A stretch of 64,000 nucleotides of DNA from Pseudomonas lijiangensis (GCF_018968705.1 NZ_CP076668.1:3607001-3671000); one strand, 5' to 3'; shown: positions 20,572 to 29,300, numbered from the stretch's first letter. Notes: generated from the sequence alone by a model not told the origin. Translations and numbers: made by a program.

Positions 20572-21788
20572 ATGCCTACACCATTAGCGCCTACCGCGGC
20601 GATAGCAAGGAACCGCTGCCATCCCCCAGATGGTACGTCCATCTCAACCGCAATGGCCTGTTCGACACGCATCTTGTCTTTGGTAATTACGCCGGGCTGG
20701 ACTCGGCTACGGAAATCACTCTGCAACTGGAGTGCGAAGAACATCTGTTTTATCAGAAGCAGGAAGAGCGTGGTGAAAAACAGGAAGTATATTGTGATGC
20801 CAAACGCTGGCGCTTTCAGAACTCCAGCAGAATTCCATATTTACTATTTGTATCCAAAATAATGAGTTTCTTCCTTATATGGGCCGCTTGGGGCACAGGA
20901 GTTTTTGGCCTAATAAAAATCGAACTGGGCTACAAAACTATTGGCACCGAACTCACATTCCTGATAGCACTTTTAGCAGTCTCGCTATCTATTACATCTC
21001 TTGCTCTGTTCATGACAGAAAAAAAAGCAGTCCATTACATTCAAATTGCCGGATTTTTTATCTGTGCAACCATCGTCCTCTGGCTAAAAGACTCTCTCTT
21101 CGGCAACAGCGAAATGCATATTTCCTTCTGGATAGGCACCCTCCTCTATTTCATGGGCGCCATCGGTTTCGACTGCCTGCTCTGGCTGCACAGCAAGGTC
21201 AGCCGCCACGACGGCAGTGAGTTCAATCGGGTAGACGGCATGGTGCGTTTCAAGCGGCGTTTCCGGCGTTTGTTTGTCGCGCCTTTCGAGGAGTTCGATC
21301 CGGTGCTGACGTTGCTGCCCAGCGGTTACGGGTCCCATGACTATACGATCACGCTGTATCACCGCTACACCAACAAGAAGATCTCTCTGGCGACCAAGAT
21401 GCATTCACTGGGGCTGGACAAGGCCAATACCCTGGCCTTCTGGGATTGCCTGCAGCGCTATATGGACGTCACCCAACCGCTACCCGATTTACCAGTGCTG
21501 GAACAAAGCCGCCATTTGGACCCCGTCACCGCTGCCCACGACGCCCGTACCGGCCGCAACCCTCGCCGCTGGCGCGATCAGGCAGTAACAGGCTGGAAAA
21601 CCTCGGGAGAAAAGAAGCTCAACGAGCAATTACAGCGCTATCCCTGGCAGCAACAACCCTGCGTCATCAAGTCTCGCCTGAGCGAAGAACTCACCATCGA
21701 AGCCTGGTACCGCGCTCAGGAAGCCAAGGGCATTCAGGCAACACCCAAGGCTGAGGACTTTGCACGACGCGCTGATTACGACGACTGA
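20568..21788 (+). CDS. Putative T6SS immunity membrane protein, copy 3 of 3
   Basis: A 406-residue third copy, again starting in an ATGA overlap. Its membrane region (IMSFFLIWAAWGTGVFGLIK, LGYKTIGTELTFLIALLAVS) is closer to copy 1 than to copy 2. The C-terminal half is nearly identical to both, but it ends at RRADYDD and lacks the last few residues, SQI, of the other two. It is the last gene of the vgrG cluster. The next gene lies on the other strand with its terminator between them. Confidence 0.65.
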   Translation: MNAYTISAYRGDSKEPLPSPRWYVHLNRNGLFDTHLVFGNYAGLDSATEITLQLECEEHLFYQKQEERGEKQEVYCDAKRWRFQNSSRIPYLLFVSKIMSFFLIWAAWGTGVFGLIKIELGYKTIGTELTFLIALLAVSLSITSLALFMTEKKAVHYIQIAGFFICATIVLWLKDSLFGNSEMHISFWIGTLLYFMGAIGFDCLLWLHSKVSRHDGSEFNRVDGMVRFKRRFRRLFVAPFEEFDPVLTLLPSGYGSHDYTITLYHRYTNKKISLATKMHSLGLDKANTLAFWDCLQRYMDVTQPLPDLPVLEQSRHLDPVTAAHDARTGRNPRRWRDQAVTGWKTSGEKKLNEQLQRYPWQQQPCVIKSRLSEELTIEAWYRAQEAKGIQATPKAEDFARRADYDD

Positions 21789-21795
21789 CAAAATG

Positions 21796-21824
21796 AAAAA
21801 GCCCGAATCACCTTGCCGATTCGG
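21796..21824 (-). terminator. Rho-independent terminator of the hydroxylase gene
   Basis: The 7-base stem CCGAATC (21803-21809) pairs with GATTCGG (21818-21824) across an 8-base loop. On the minus strand it is followed by GC and a run of T. The hairpin overlaps the hydroxylase stop codon. Confidence 0.75.
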
Positions 21825-22791
21825 TATGCCCCTTGGCCATGGCCACCACCACTTTGCGCTTGCCGGTAAAGGGTGAGCGCGCATGGGCCGAGAGCATGTT
21901 GTCCAGCATCAGGACGTCGTTTTCCAGCCAGGGAAAGCTGACGGCGCACTCATCGAGCACGCCACGGACTTCTTCCAGCAGGCTTTCTTCGATGGCTGAG
22001 CCGTCGCCGTAGTAGACGTTACGCGGCAGGTCTTCTTCGTCCACCACGTCGAGCAGGGTTTCGCGGACTTCCGGCTGCAGGTTGGAGATGTGGAACAGGT
22101 GCGCCTGGTTGAACCAGACCATGTCCTGGGTCACCGGATGACGCGCCACCGCCTGACAGATCTGCCGGGTGCGCAGTTCGCCATCGTCTTTCCACTCGCA
22201 CTGGATGTTGTGGGCGCGGCAGTAGGCTTCGACAACGCTTTCGTCTTCGGTGTTGAACACCTGACTCCAGTCCACATCCAGGCCGTTGCCGAAGTTGCGC
22301 ACGTACATCAATTTCTTTTCGACGAAACGGTCACGAATGCGTGCCGGAATCCGGCGATAGATTTCACGGCTGTCGGCGATGGGGGTTTCGCCGCCGGTTT
22401 CGGCAGCAATCATGCTGTAGAACCAGATGCGCATCGGCCATTCCAGGGTGTAGGCCTGCTCGTTGTGCAGGGGAATGCTCTGGTGCGCCGGGTATTCGGT
22501 GGAGGTGTAGACGCCTTTGGTCACGTTGCTGCGCGGCGTCGAGCCGAATTCATAAGTGAGCAACGGATCGCCAAACCCGGCGGCAAATTCACGGAACGCT
22601 TCCGCACCGCCGACATTGAAGCCGCGGAACAGAATCCCGCCGCTGCGGTAAAGATGCTCGGCAACCAGTGGTTTGAATTCGCCCAGGGCTTCCATCAAGT
22701 CCAGGCCCGGCTCGGGAGCCTCCACCAGCAGGGGCAAAGTACCGGCCCCGGCCTGCAATGGCCGGATATTCAAACTCAACGCATGACTCAT
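21808..22791 (-). CDS. SyrP/TauD-family Fe(II)/2-oxoglutarate dioxygenase, probable pyoverdine Asp beta-hydroxylase
   Basis: A 327-residue stand-alone dioxygenase starting at ATG 22791 after GGGAGAG. The facial-triad motif HNEQ (His-x-Glu near residue 109) and the distal His in LSAHARSPFTG near 305, followed by the 2-oxoglutarate-binding Arg, are all present. SyrP-like enzymes hydroxylate the beta carbon of carrier-bound Asp. The pyoverdine synthetases in this window include an Asp-epimerase module, so the likely product is D-beta-hydroxy-Asp, an iron-binding residue of the siderophore. A perfect PvdS box at 22837-22860 supports membership of the pyoverdine regulon. It is divergent from the fpv operon. 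Another TauD-type substrate is possible but less likely. Confidence 0.85.
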   Translation of the reverse strand: MSHALSLNIRPLQAGAGTLPLLVEAPEPGLDLMEALGEFKPLVAEHLYRSGGILFRGFNVGGAEAFREFAAGFGDPLLTYEFGSTPRSNVTKGVYTSTEYPAHQSIPLHNEQAYTLEWPMRIWFYSMIAAETGGETPIADSREIYRRIPARIRDRFVEKKLMYVRNFGNGLDVDWSQVFNTEDESVVEAYCRAHNIQCEWKDDGELRTRQICQAVARHPVTQDMVWFNQAHLFHISNLQPEVRETLLDVVDEEDLPRNVYYGDGSAIEESLLEEVRGVLDECAVSFPWLENDVLMLDNMLSAHARSPFTGKRKVVVAMAKGHTESAR

Positions 22792-22836
22792 GATGACTCT
22801 CCCTTGATGGCAAAGCGTGCGAGCCCCAACGGCCTG

Positions 22837-22860
22837 ACGCTACACCGACGTCCTGATTTA
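22837..22860 (-). promoter_or_regulatory. PvdS (iron-starvation) box for the hydroxylase gene
   Basis: On the minus strand, TAAAT is followed by 16 bases and CGT, an exact match to the PvdS promoter consensus, with the CGT about 46 bases before the start codon. Confidence 0.8.
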
Positions 22861-22957
22861 ACGTACCCGGCTACCTGAAAATTAGGCCTTTCCCACAGAA
22901 AAACAGCTCATTCCCGGCACTTGAAACATTTACTTTCATTTAAGCGAAAGAAATAAT

Positions 22958-22981
22958 TACATCATTTGCATTCTCATTCGT
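22958..22981 (+). promoter_or_regulatory. Candidate PvdS box for the fpv operon
   Basis: On the plus strand, TACAT is followed by 16 bases and CGT: one mismatch to TAAAT, 16 bases, CGT. It is about 115 bases upstream of the chosen fpvG start and about 97 bases from the divergent hydroxylase box. Confidence 0.55.
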
Positions 22982-23095
22982 CTTTATTAGATGCAGCGGC
23001 AGCATCGGCCAAAAGCCATGACCGTTTTCAGCAAAAAAGAGCCCGCGCCCCTCACCAATGGCCGCTCTGACACCGTGAATCGAGACCGTTCCCCC

Positions 23096-24316
23096 ATGTC
23101 AAAGAAGTCCCGCTCAAAAATCTGGTTTCTCGTCCATAGCTGGCTGGCACTGCCGATCTGGTTTTTCGTGCTGATCGTGTGCGTGACCGGCACGCTGGCG
23201 GTGGTCAGCAAGGAAATCATGTGGCTGGCCAACCCGGAGATGCGTGCCGTCAAACCTTACGATGACGCGCCGCGCCTCACCTTCGAGCAGATCAGGGCCA
23301 CCATCGAGCGTAACGAGCCGAACCTGATCATCGGCACCATGATGCAGCCGGACGGTGAATATTTCGCCCTGAGCGTCAATGTCACCTACCCCGACGGGCG
23401 CTCGGTGCCGGCCTATGTAAACCCTTACACCGGCCTTATCCAGGGCGTCACGCCAGCCTTCGACTTCCGTCGTTTTACCCGAGCCCTGCATGGCTGGTGG
23501 CTGGTGCCGTTCACCAACGGTTATTCCTGGGGCTGGTATCTGGTATCGATCCTCGGTCTGCCGATGCTGGTGTCGCTGATCACCGGGCTGGTGGTCTACA
23601 AGAAGTTCTGGAAAGGCTTCCTGAAACCCACACTGCGCTTCAAGCACGGTGCGCGGATCTTCTGGGGCGACTTTCACCGCCTGAGCGGCATCTGGTCGAT
23701 CTGGTTCATTGCCGTGATTTCCATCACCGGCACTTGGTTCCTGATCCAGGCCCTGCTCTGGGATAACCAGATCAGCATTTCCAGCAAATCCCAGGCGGCG
23801 TCCATCATTCCCCACAGCAGCGTGCCCCTCACCGCTGACGGCAGCCCTGCGCCGACCATCAGCCTGGACAAGGCCATCGAAATTGCCAAACAGCGGATTC
23901 CCGGCCTGGAAGCCAGCTTCATCAGCCCGCCCAGCAATGCCTACGCCAACATGGAAGTCGGTGGCCGCAGCTGGTATCCGCTGATGTACCAGACCGCCGA
24001 AATCAACCCGTACAGCGGTGAAATCGCCACGTCGCACCTGCTGTCGGACCGCAACAAGCTGGAGTTCGTCACTGAATCCATGCGTCCGCTGCACACCGGC
24101 GACTTTGGCGGGATCTGGATCAAACTGATCTGGGCCTTCTTTGGCCTGCTGTTGAGCATGATGGTCCTCAGCGGCCTGCTGATCTGGAGCAAGCGCACGG
24201 CGCTGGCCACCCTCAACGCCCTGAAACGCGACGCCAAGGCCGAACAGGCCGCAGCCAGGAAACAACAATCGCCGCGACCGTCCCTGGCCACCGAAATCCC
24301 GGAGAACACCCTGTGA
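23096..24316 (+). CDS. fpvG: FpvG-like PepSY-associated inner-membrane protein
   Basis: From ATG 23096 (MSKKSRSKIWFLVHSWLALP) this gives about 406 residues. The frame is open from 22991 with other ATGs, and none has a good ribosome site, so the start rests on recalled family N-termini. The protein is a PepSY-TM type, with membrane helices near 10-33, 140-165, 190-215 and 350-375 flanking a large periplasmic domain. FpvG of P. aeruginosa (PA2403) is needed, with FpvH, J and K, for reduction of ferripyoverdine in the periplasm so that iron is released and the siderophore recycled. Gene order here matches PA2403-PA2410 exactly. It overlaps fpvH by GTGA. Confidence 0.9.
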   Translation: MSKKSRSKIWFLVHSWLALPIWFFVLIVCVTGTLAVVSKEIMWLANPEMRAVKPYDDAPRLTFEQIRATIERNEPNLIIGTMMQPDGEYFALSVNVTYPDGRSVPAYVNPYTGLIQGVTPAFDFRRFTRALHGWWLVPFTNGYSWGWYLVSILGLPMLVSLITGLVVYKKFWKGFLKPTLRFKHGARIFWGDFHRLSGIWSIWFIAVISITGTWFLIQALLWDNQISISSKSQAASIIPHSSVPLTADGSPAPTISLDKAIEIAKQRIPGLEASFISPPSNAYANMEVGGRSWYPLMYQTAEINPYSGEIATSHLLSDRNKLEFVTESMRPLHTGDFGGIWIKLIWAFFGLLLSMMVLSGLLIWSKRTALATLNALKRDAKAEQAAARKQQSPRPSLATEIPENTL

Positions 24317-24855
24317 GCAAGGCCGCAACCGTACAACCCGTTTCGACCCTGGGGCGCCTGTGGCACAAGTGGCGTTTCCATATCAACATCCTGCTGGTGC
24401 TGGTTCCCCTGGGTTTCATGCCCAAGTACTTCGCCGACGATGCCCTGCTGCGTGGCGACAAGGGGCTCGGGCAGCGGGAGCTGGGCACCGTTCAGGTCGG
24501 GCCATGGAGCATGAAGCTGGCCGAAGAGCGCAATGAAGCACCGATCTTTTCCGGCGCCTCGGGCTACATGAAAAACTTCAATGCCTCGCTGTGCGAAAGC
24601 TGCGCCGATCAGGTCAAGGCGACGTACCTGCGCATCGGCAAGCCCCGCAGCCTGCGCACTGCCGGGGTGATCTTCTTCGGCGTGGCCTATCGCATGACCG
24701 CGTTCATGCAGATCCCGGAAAACACCGACCCCGATCAGGACCTGTGGATCACTATGGAAGGCTGGGACGGTTCCGTGCATCAAACCTCCATTCCTCTGCA
24801 TCAAGCCTCACCTTCGACCGTAGCCTGGCTGAAAAAACAAGGAGCCAAAAAGTGA
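24313..24855 (+). CDS. fpvH: FpvH-like protein of the ferripyoverdine reduction complex
   Basis: A 180-residue protein starting at GTG 24313, overlapping the fpvG stop. It has one N-terminal membrane helix (INILLVLVPLGFMPKYFA, about 24-41) and a periplasmic domain containing a CESC pair near residue 97, which could bind metal or be redox active. Second gene of the fpv operon, equivalent to PA2404. In P. aeruginosa it assists FpvG in reductive iron release. Its exact biochemical role is not evident from sequence. Confidence 0.85.
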   Translation: MSKAATVQPVSTLGRLWHKWRFHINILLVLVPLGFMPKYFADDALLRGDKGLGQRELGTVQVGPWSMKLAEERNEAPIFSGASGYMKNFNASLCESCADQVKATYLRIGKPRSLRTAGVIFFGVAYRMTAFMQIPENTDPDQDLWITMEGWDGSVHQTSIPLHQASPSTVAWLKKQGAKK

Positions 24856-25190
24856 TCGTACGCTTCCCGTTACGCCAGTTGGGTATCAGCGCCCTCTTCT
24901 TGCTGAGCGCCGGTTTTGCCGGCAACGCCCTGGCGCACAACCCGATGTGCGAGTGCAAACAGATCGACGCCGAGCAGATCCGCTGCACGGGCGGTTTTTC
25001 CGACGGCAGCGGCGCGCCGGGAGTGACACTGGACGTCATCGGTTATGACGAAACCATTCTGGTGCCCGGCAAGCTGGGCGAGGATTCGACCCTGACCTTC
25101 AAGCGCCCTTCCGCCGAGTTCTATGTGCTGTTCGATGCAGGCCCCGGCCACGTCGTGGAAATCGACCAAGCCGATATCGAGGCCCCATGA
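24852..25190 (+). CDS. fpvJ: FpvJ-like small exported protein
   Basis: About 112 residues from GTG 24852, with AGGAG upstream and a GTGA overlap with fpvH. The longer open frame beginning at 24591 lies inside fpvH and is rejected. A clear signal peptide (LGISALFLLSAGFAGNALA) is followed by HNPMCECKQIDAEQIRC, with three cysteines in the mature N-terminus. It matches PA2405 by position and size and is part of the FpvGHJK assembly affecting ferripyoverdine reduction. The thiols or the amino-terminal His could hold a metal, which is inference. Confidence 0.85.
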   Translation: MIVRFPLRQLGISALFLLSAGFAGNALAHNPMCECKQIDAEQIRCTGGFSDGSGAPGVTLDVIGYDETILVPGKLGEDSTLTFKRPSAEFYVLFDAGPGHVVEIDQADIEAP

Positions 25191-25759
25191 GTACATCAAC
25201 CCGACAGATCGTCCGCCCGGCCGGTGCCGGCCATGAAACCCTTTACGTGCTGCTGTTGTGCCTGTTGATTCTGGGTGTCGCGGCCACGGTGGTGGGCCTG
25301 CGCGGCGAAAATCACGAAGTGCAGACCGTCGCCAGTCATCAACTGGATGCCCGACGCGACTTGAGCGCCGCCGAGCAAGGTATCTACGCCGACCTGCGCG
25401 TGACCCTGGACGAAATCCGGCTGCTGACCCAGGAGCAACAAGAGCCGATTACCCCTCAGCAACTGGCCGATGAAGGCTTTGCGCCCTTTGCCCGGGACGC
25501 CAGTTCCGTGAGCCGTGGCAATCATGCCTGGCAAATGGTCGGGCACTCTTATCTCGGCCTGAGCCCGATGCCGACAACTGCCGGATCCTTCCTGCTGCGC
25601 ATCGAAGCCGATGACAAGACCGAAGCCGATATCTGGATCACCCGCAAAGACTCGCCAGCCGTACCCACCGACCTCAGCGAACAGGCGCTGATCAGCGCCG
25701 GCTGGCAGCAGGTCGTCGCGCAATTCGATGCCGGGGTTACCCGCCAGCATCAACACTGA
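25187..25759 (+). CDS. fpvK: FpvK-like single-pass membrane protein
   Basis: A 190-residue protein, ATGA-coupled to fpvJ. It has one N-terminal membrane helix (about 18-37, LYVLLLCLLILGVAATVVGL) and a periplasmic domain without a recognised catalytic motif. It occupies the place of PA2406, which I recall as a DUF6162-type protein. It completes the fpvGHJK block before the ABC transporter genes. Confidence 0.8.
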   Translation: MSTSTRQIVRPAGAGHETLYVLLLCLLILGVAATVVGLRGENHEVQTVASHQLDARRDLSAAEQGIYADLRVTLDEIRLLTQEQQEPITPQQLADEGFAPFARDASSVSRGNHAWQMVGHSYLGLSPMPTTAGSFLLRIEADDKTEADIWITRKDSPAVPTDLSEQALISAGWQQVVAQFDAGVTRQHQH

Positions 25760-25794
25760 ACCCACGCATTCACTGAAAAGAAGACCGCTTGCCC

Positions 25795-26724
25795 ATGCCT
25801 ATTTCATTGAAACGCCGTCCATTGCTGCGCGTCGTACTGGTTGGCCTGTTGGCCACGTTGCTCGCACCACTGGTCAATGCCGACCCGGCCAAGCGCCTGC
25901 GGATCGGCATCACGCTGCATCCTTACTACAGCTATGTCAGCAATATCGTCGGCGACAAGGCCGAGGTGGTGCCGCTGATTCCGGCCGGTTTCAACCCACA
26001 CGCCTATGAACCCCGTGCCGAAGACATCAAGCGCATCGCATCGCTGGATGTGGTTGTGCTCAACGGCGTCGGTCATGACGACTTTGCCGACCGCATGATT
26101 GCCGCCAGCGAAAAACCGGACATCCCGACCATCGAAGCCAACGCCGATGTGCCGCTGCTGGCAGCCACGGGGATAGCGGCTCGCGGTGCTGGCAAGGTGG
26201 TCAACCCGCACACCTTCCTGTCGATCAGCGCCTCAATCGCCCAGGTCAACAACATCGCCCGGGAACTGGGCAAGCTCGACCCGGACAACGCCAAGACCTA
26301 CACCGCCAATGCCCGCGCCTACGGCAAACGCCTGCGGCAGATGCGCGCCGACGCACTGGCCAAACTCACCAAGGCTCCCAATGCCGACCTGCGGGTTGCC
26401 ACGGTGCATGCGGCCTACGATTACCTGCTGCGTGAGTTCGGTCTGGAAGTCACGGCTGTGGTCGAGCCGGCTCATGGCATCGAGCCGAGCCCCAGCCAGT
26501 TGAAGAAGACCATCGACCAGTTGCGCGAACTGGACGTGAAAGTGATTTTCTCGGAGATGGATTTCCCGTCCACCTACGTCGACACCATCCAGCGTGAATC
26601 CGGGGTCAAGCTTTACCCGCTGTCGCATATTTCCTATGGCGAATACAGCGCCGACAAGTACGAGAAGGAAATGAAAGGCAATCTGGACACCGTGGTCCGA
26701 GCCATTCAGGAGGCTGGCGCATGA
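25795..26724 (+). CDS. fpvC: FpvC periplasmic metal/siderophore-binding protein (ZnuA-like)
   Basis: About 309 residues from ATG 25795. A TTG six bases upstream is possible. A signal peptide (to about VNA) precedes a cluster A-I substrate-binding fold. Potential metal ligands are His in TLHPYYSYV and FNPHAYEP, NPHTFL, and Glu/His in VEPAHGIEPSP. In P. aeruginosa, FpvC (PA2407) works with FpvF in the periplasm to accept iron and ferripyoverdine and feed the FpvDE transporter. The gap to fpvK is 35 bases, and the gene overlaps fpvD by ATGA. Confidence 0.9.
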   Translation: MPISLKRRPLLRVVLVGLLATLLAPLVNADPAKRLRIGITLHPYYSYVSNIVGDKAEVVPLIPAGFNPHAYEPRAEDIKRIASLDVVVLNGVGHDDFADRMIAASEKPDIPTIEANADVPLLAATGIAARGAGKVVNPHTFLSISASIAQVNNIARELGKLDPDNAKTYTANARAYGKRLRQMRADALAKLTKAPNADLRVATVHAAYDYLLREFGLEVTAVVEPAHGIEPSPSQLKKTIDQLRELDVKVIFSEMDFPSTYVDTIQRESGVKLYPLSHISYGEYSADKYEKEMKGNLDTVVRAIQEAGA

Positions 26725-27482
26725 CCGCTGCCGAACCGATTTCCCTCGTCAGCCGCGGGCCGGGCCTGACGTTTGCCGATGTCAGCCTGACCCTGGGCCG
26801 CACCACCATTCTCGACCGCATCAACTTCAGCGTGCGGGCTGGCAGCGTGCATGCGCTGGTGGGGCCAAATGGCGGCGGTAAAAGCTCGCTGATCAAGACG
26901 CTGCTCGGGCAGATGCCTCACCAGGGTGAACTCAGCCTGCAGTGGCCCGGCTCGCCCGGCCTGATCGGTTATGTACCTCAGGCGCTGGAATTCGACCGCG
27001 GCCTGCCCATGACAGTCGACGACTTCATGGCTGCCATGTGCCAGCGACGCCCGGCGTTTCTCGGCCTGTCACGTCACTACGCAAAAGCCATCGGCGAAGC
27101 CCTTGAGCGTGTCGGCATGCAGGACAAGCGCAAGCGACGCATGGGCGCATTGTCCGGTGGCGAGCGCCAGCGTGTGCTGCTGGCCCAGGGCCTGATCCCG
27201 GCACCGCAACTGCTGGTGCTCGACGAACCGATGTCGGCCCTAGATGAAGCCGGTATCCAGGTATTCGAGCGCCTGCTGGGCGACTGGCGTCAGACGGGTA
27301 TCACCGTGCTGTGGATCGAGCACGATCTTGAAGCCGTCAAACGTCTGGCCGATCACGTGACCGGCCTCAATCGCCGCGTGCTGTTCGATGAATCGGCACA
27401 GACCGCACTGACACCCGAGCGGCTGCTGACGCTGTTCTCTGCCCATCCGCGTGCAGCGGACAGCCAAGGGAGTGCTGCGTGA
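26721..27482 (+). CDS. fpvD: FpvD ABC transporter ATP-binding protein
   Basis: A 253-residue ATPase with Walker A GPNGGGKSS near 49, signature LSGGERQR near 147, Walker B LLVLDEPMSALDE and a switch His in WIEHDL. It energises import through FpvE. It is ATGA-coupled to fpvC and its stop overlaps the fpvE start. Equivalent to PA2408. Confidence 0.93.
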   Translation: MTAAEPISLVSRGPGLTFADVSLTLGRTTILDRINFSVRAGSVHALVGPNGGGKSSLIKTLLGQMPHQGELSLQWPGSPGLIGYVPQALEFDRGLPMTVDDFMAAMCQRRPAFLGLSRHYAKAIGEALERVGMQDKRKRRMGALSGGERQRVLLAQGLIPAPQLLVLDEPMSALDEAGIQVFERLLGDWRQTGITVLWIEHDLEAVKRLADHVTGLNRRVLFDESAQTALTPERLLTLFSAHPRAADSQGSAA

Positions 27483-28381
27483 TGGATTACGAAAGCTTTC
27501 GTCTGTTCATTCAGGGCCTGGCCTCCTCCGGCTACCTGCCGGAAGCCCTGGCCTACGGCTTTGTCGTCAACGCCCTGCTCGCCGGCCTTTTGATCGGCCC
27601 GGTGCTGGGCGGCCTGGGCACGCTGGTGGTGGTCAAGCGCTTTGCGTTCTTCTCCGAAGCCGTGGGCCATGCCGCCCTGACCGGAGTAGCCATCGGCATT
27701 CTGCTGGGCGAACCCTACACCGGTCCTTATGGCAGCCTGTTCGGCTACTGCCTGCTGTTCGGTATCGTGCTCAACTATCTGCGCAACCGCACCGGTCTGG
27801 CACCGGATACCCTGATCGGCGTATTCCTTTCAGTGTCCCTGGCGCTGGGGGCCAGCCTGCTGCTGGTGCTGGCGGGCAAGATCAACGTACACATCCTGGA
27901 AAACGTGCTGTTCGGTTCGGTACTGACCGTCAACGGCAATGACCTGCTGGTGCTGCTGATTGTCGGCTCGCTGGTCATGGGCCTGAGTCTGCCGTTGTAC
28001 AACCGCATCATGCTGGCCAGCTTCAACCCGCAACTGGCCGCCGTGCGCGGCGTCGCGGTCAAGGCGCTGGATTACCTGTTCGTGATTCTGGTGACGCTGA
28101 TTACCGTGGCTGCGGTGAAAGTCATCGGCGCCATTCTGGTGGGTGCGCTGCTGGTGATCCCCGCAGCCGCAGCGCGACTGTTGAGCCAGTCACTCAAGGG
28201 TTTTTTCTGGATTTCGGTCGCCATCGCCACCGTCAGCACCTTGTGCGGCATCCTGCTGCCTATCGTCTTCGACCTGCCCGTGCCGTCCGGCGCGGCGATC
28301 ATTCTGGTGGCGGGCATCGGTTTCGCCCTGGCTGCCATCGCTCGCGGCACGGTCCCCAGCCTCAAAGGGAATATCGGATAA
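27482..28381 (+). CDS. fpvE: FpvE ABC transporter permease
   Basis: About 299 residues of the ABC-3 metal permease type, with roughly eight or nine membrane segments. I start at ATG 27482, which shares one base with the fpvD stop. A GTG three bases earlier is the alternative. It forms the inner-membrane channel with FpvD for iron delivered by FpvC/FpvF. Equivalent to PA2409. Confidence 0.92.
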   Translation: MDYESFRLFIQGLASSGYLPEALAYGFVVNALLAGLLIGPVLGGLGTLVVVKRFAFFSEAVGHAALTGVAIGILLGEPYTGPYGSLFGYCLLFGIVLNYLRNRTGLAPDTLIGVFLSVSLALGASLLLVLAGKINVHILENVLFGSVLTVNGNDLLVLLIVGSLVMGLSLPLYNRIMLASFNPQLAAVRGVAVKALDYLFVILVTLITVAAVKVIGAILVGALLVIPAAAARLLSQSLKGFFWISVAIATVSTLCGILLPIVFDLPVPSGAAIILVAGIGFALAAIARGTVPSLKGNIG

Positions 28382-29299
28382 ATGCCTACTCTGCGCACAT
28401 TGACCCTCGCTCTGGCCCTGACCGGCCTGTTCAGCAACAGCCTGTATGCCGCCGAAAGCAAAAGCGCCAGCCCGGAACCCGTCAGGGTGCTGGCCAGTCT
28501 GCCCATCACCTACGGCCTTGGGCAGATCCTGCTCAAGGACAGCGGCGTGGTGCTGGAGCGCGCCGCAGCCGCCAACCTGCCGGGCTCACGCCAGACCGCC
28601 TACTTCACCGGACGCGGTGCCGAGGCCCTGCGCAAACTGAGCGTGGAAGCCGATGCGGTGATCGGGCTGCGCTCGATCTGGTCCGACGACCCGCTCTACC
28701 CCAATGCCCGACGCAGCAATATCCGCATCACCGAAATCGACGCCGCTCGCCCGGTGGATGGCAGCCTGCCGGGCATCGCCTTGCAACCCGGCCAGAACGT
28801 CGATGGCTTGAACAGTCAGCCTTGGCTGGCCAGCAATAACATGGGCCGCATGGCCGATGTGATGGCCGCCGATCTGGTACGCCTGGCACCGGCAGCCAAA
28901 CCGAAAATCGAAGCCAATCTGGCCGCCCTCAAGCAGCAGTTGCTCAAGCTGAGCGCTGCCAGCGAAGCCCGTCTGGCCAGTGCGGATAATCTGAGTGTGG
29001 TGAGCCTGTCAGACCGTTTCGGCTACCTGATCAGCGGCCTGAACCTGGAGCTGATCGACACCCAAGCGCTCACCGACGAGCAATGGACACCCGAGGCGCT
29101 GGCCAAGCTGACGTCGACGCTGAAGGAGAATGATGTGACGCTGGTGCTGGATCACCGTCAGCCACCGGAATCCGTGAAAGCAGCTGTTGCGGCGGCAGGC
29201 AGTAAATTGCTGGTGCTGGGGATTGACGGGGAAGACCCGCTGGCCGAGTTGCAGGGCAATATCGAGCAGGTGATTGCGGGGTTGTCAGGTAAAGGCTGA
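28382..29299 (+). CDS. fpvF: FpvF periplasmic binding protein
   Basis: A 305-residue second binding protein of the system. The ATG follows the fpvE stop with no gap. The signal peptide ends at about SLYAA. The mature part is a cluster A-I-like binding fold but is poor in His compared with FpvC. In P. aeruginosa, FpvF (PA2410) binds ferripyoverdine and interacts with FpvC. It is the last gene of the operon, and an IS110-family element follows within a REP pair. Confidence 0.9.
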   Translation: MPTLRTLTLALALTGLFSNSLYAAESKSASPEPVRVLASLPITYGLGQILLKDSGVVLERAAAANLPGSRQTAYFTGRGAEALRKLSVEADAVIGLRSIWSDDPLYPNARRSNIRITEIDAARPVDGSLPGIALQPGQNVDGLNSQPWLASNNMGRMADVMAADLVRLAPAAKPKIEANLAALKQQLLKLSAASEARLASADNLSVVSLSDRFGYLISGLNLELIDTQALTDEQWTPEALAKLTSTLKENDVTLVLDHRQPPESVKAAVAAAGSKLLVLGIDGEDPLAELQGNIEQVIAGLSGKG

Positions 29300-29300
29300 T

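Larger units (their letters stand above)
18101..21788 (+). repeat. Three tandem copies of a 1.2 kb gene unit
   Basis: The unit spacing is 1241 and then 1226 bases. About the first 280 and the last 650 bases of each unit are nearly identical between copies, while the middle roughly 300 bases, encoding the first membrane segments, are A+T-richer and diverged. Confidence 0.9.
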
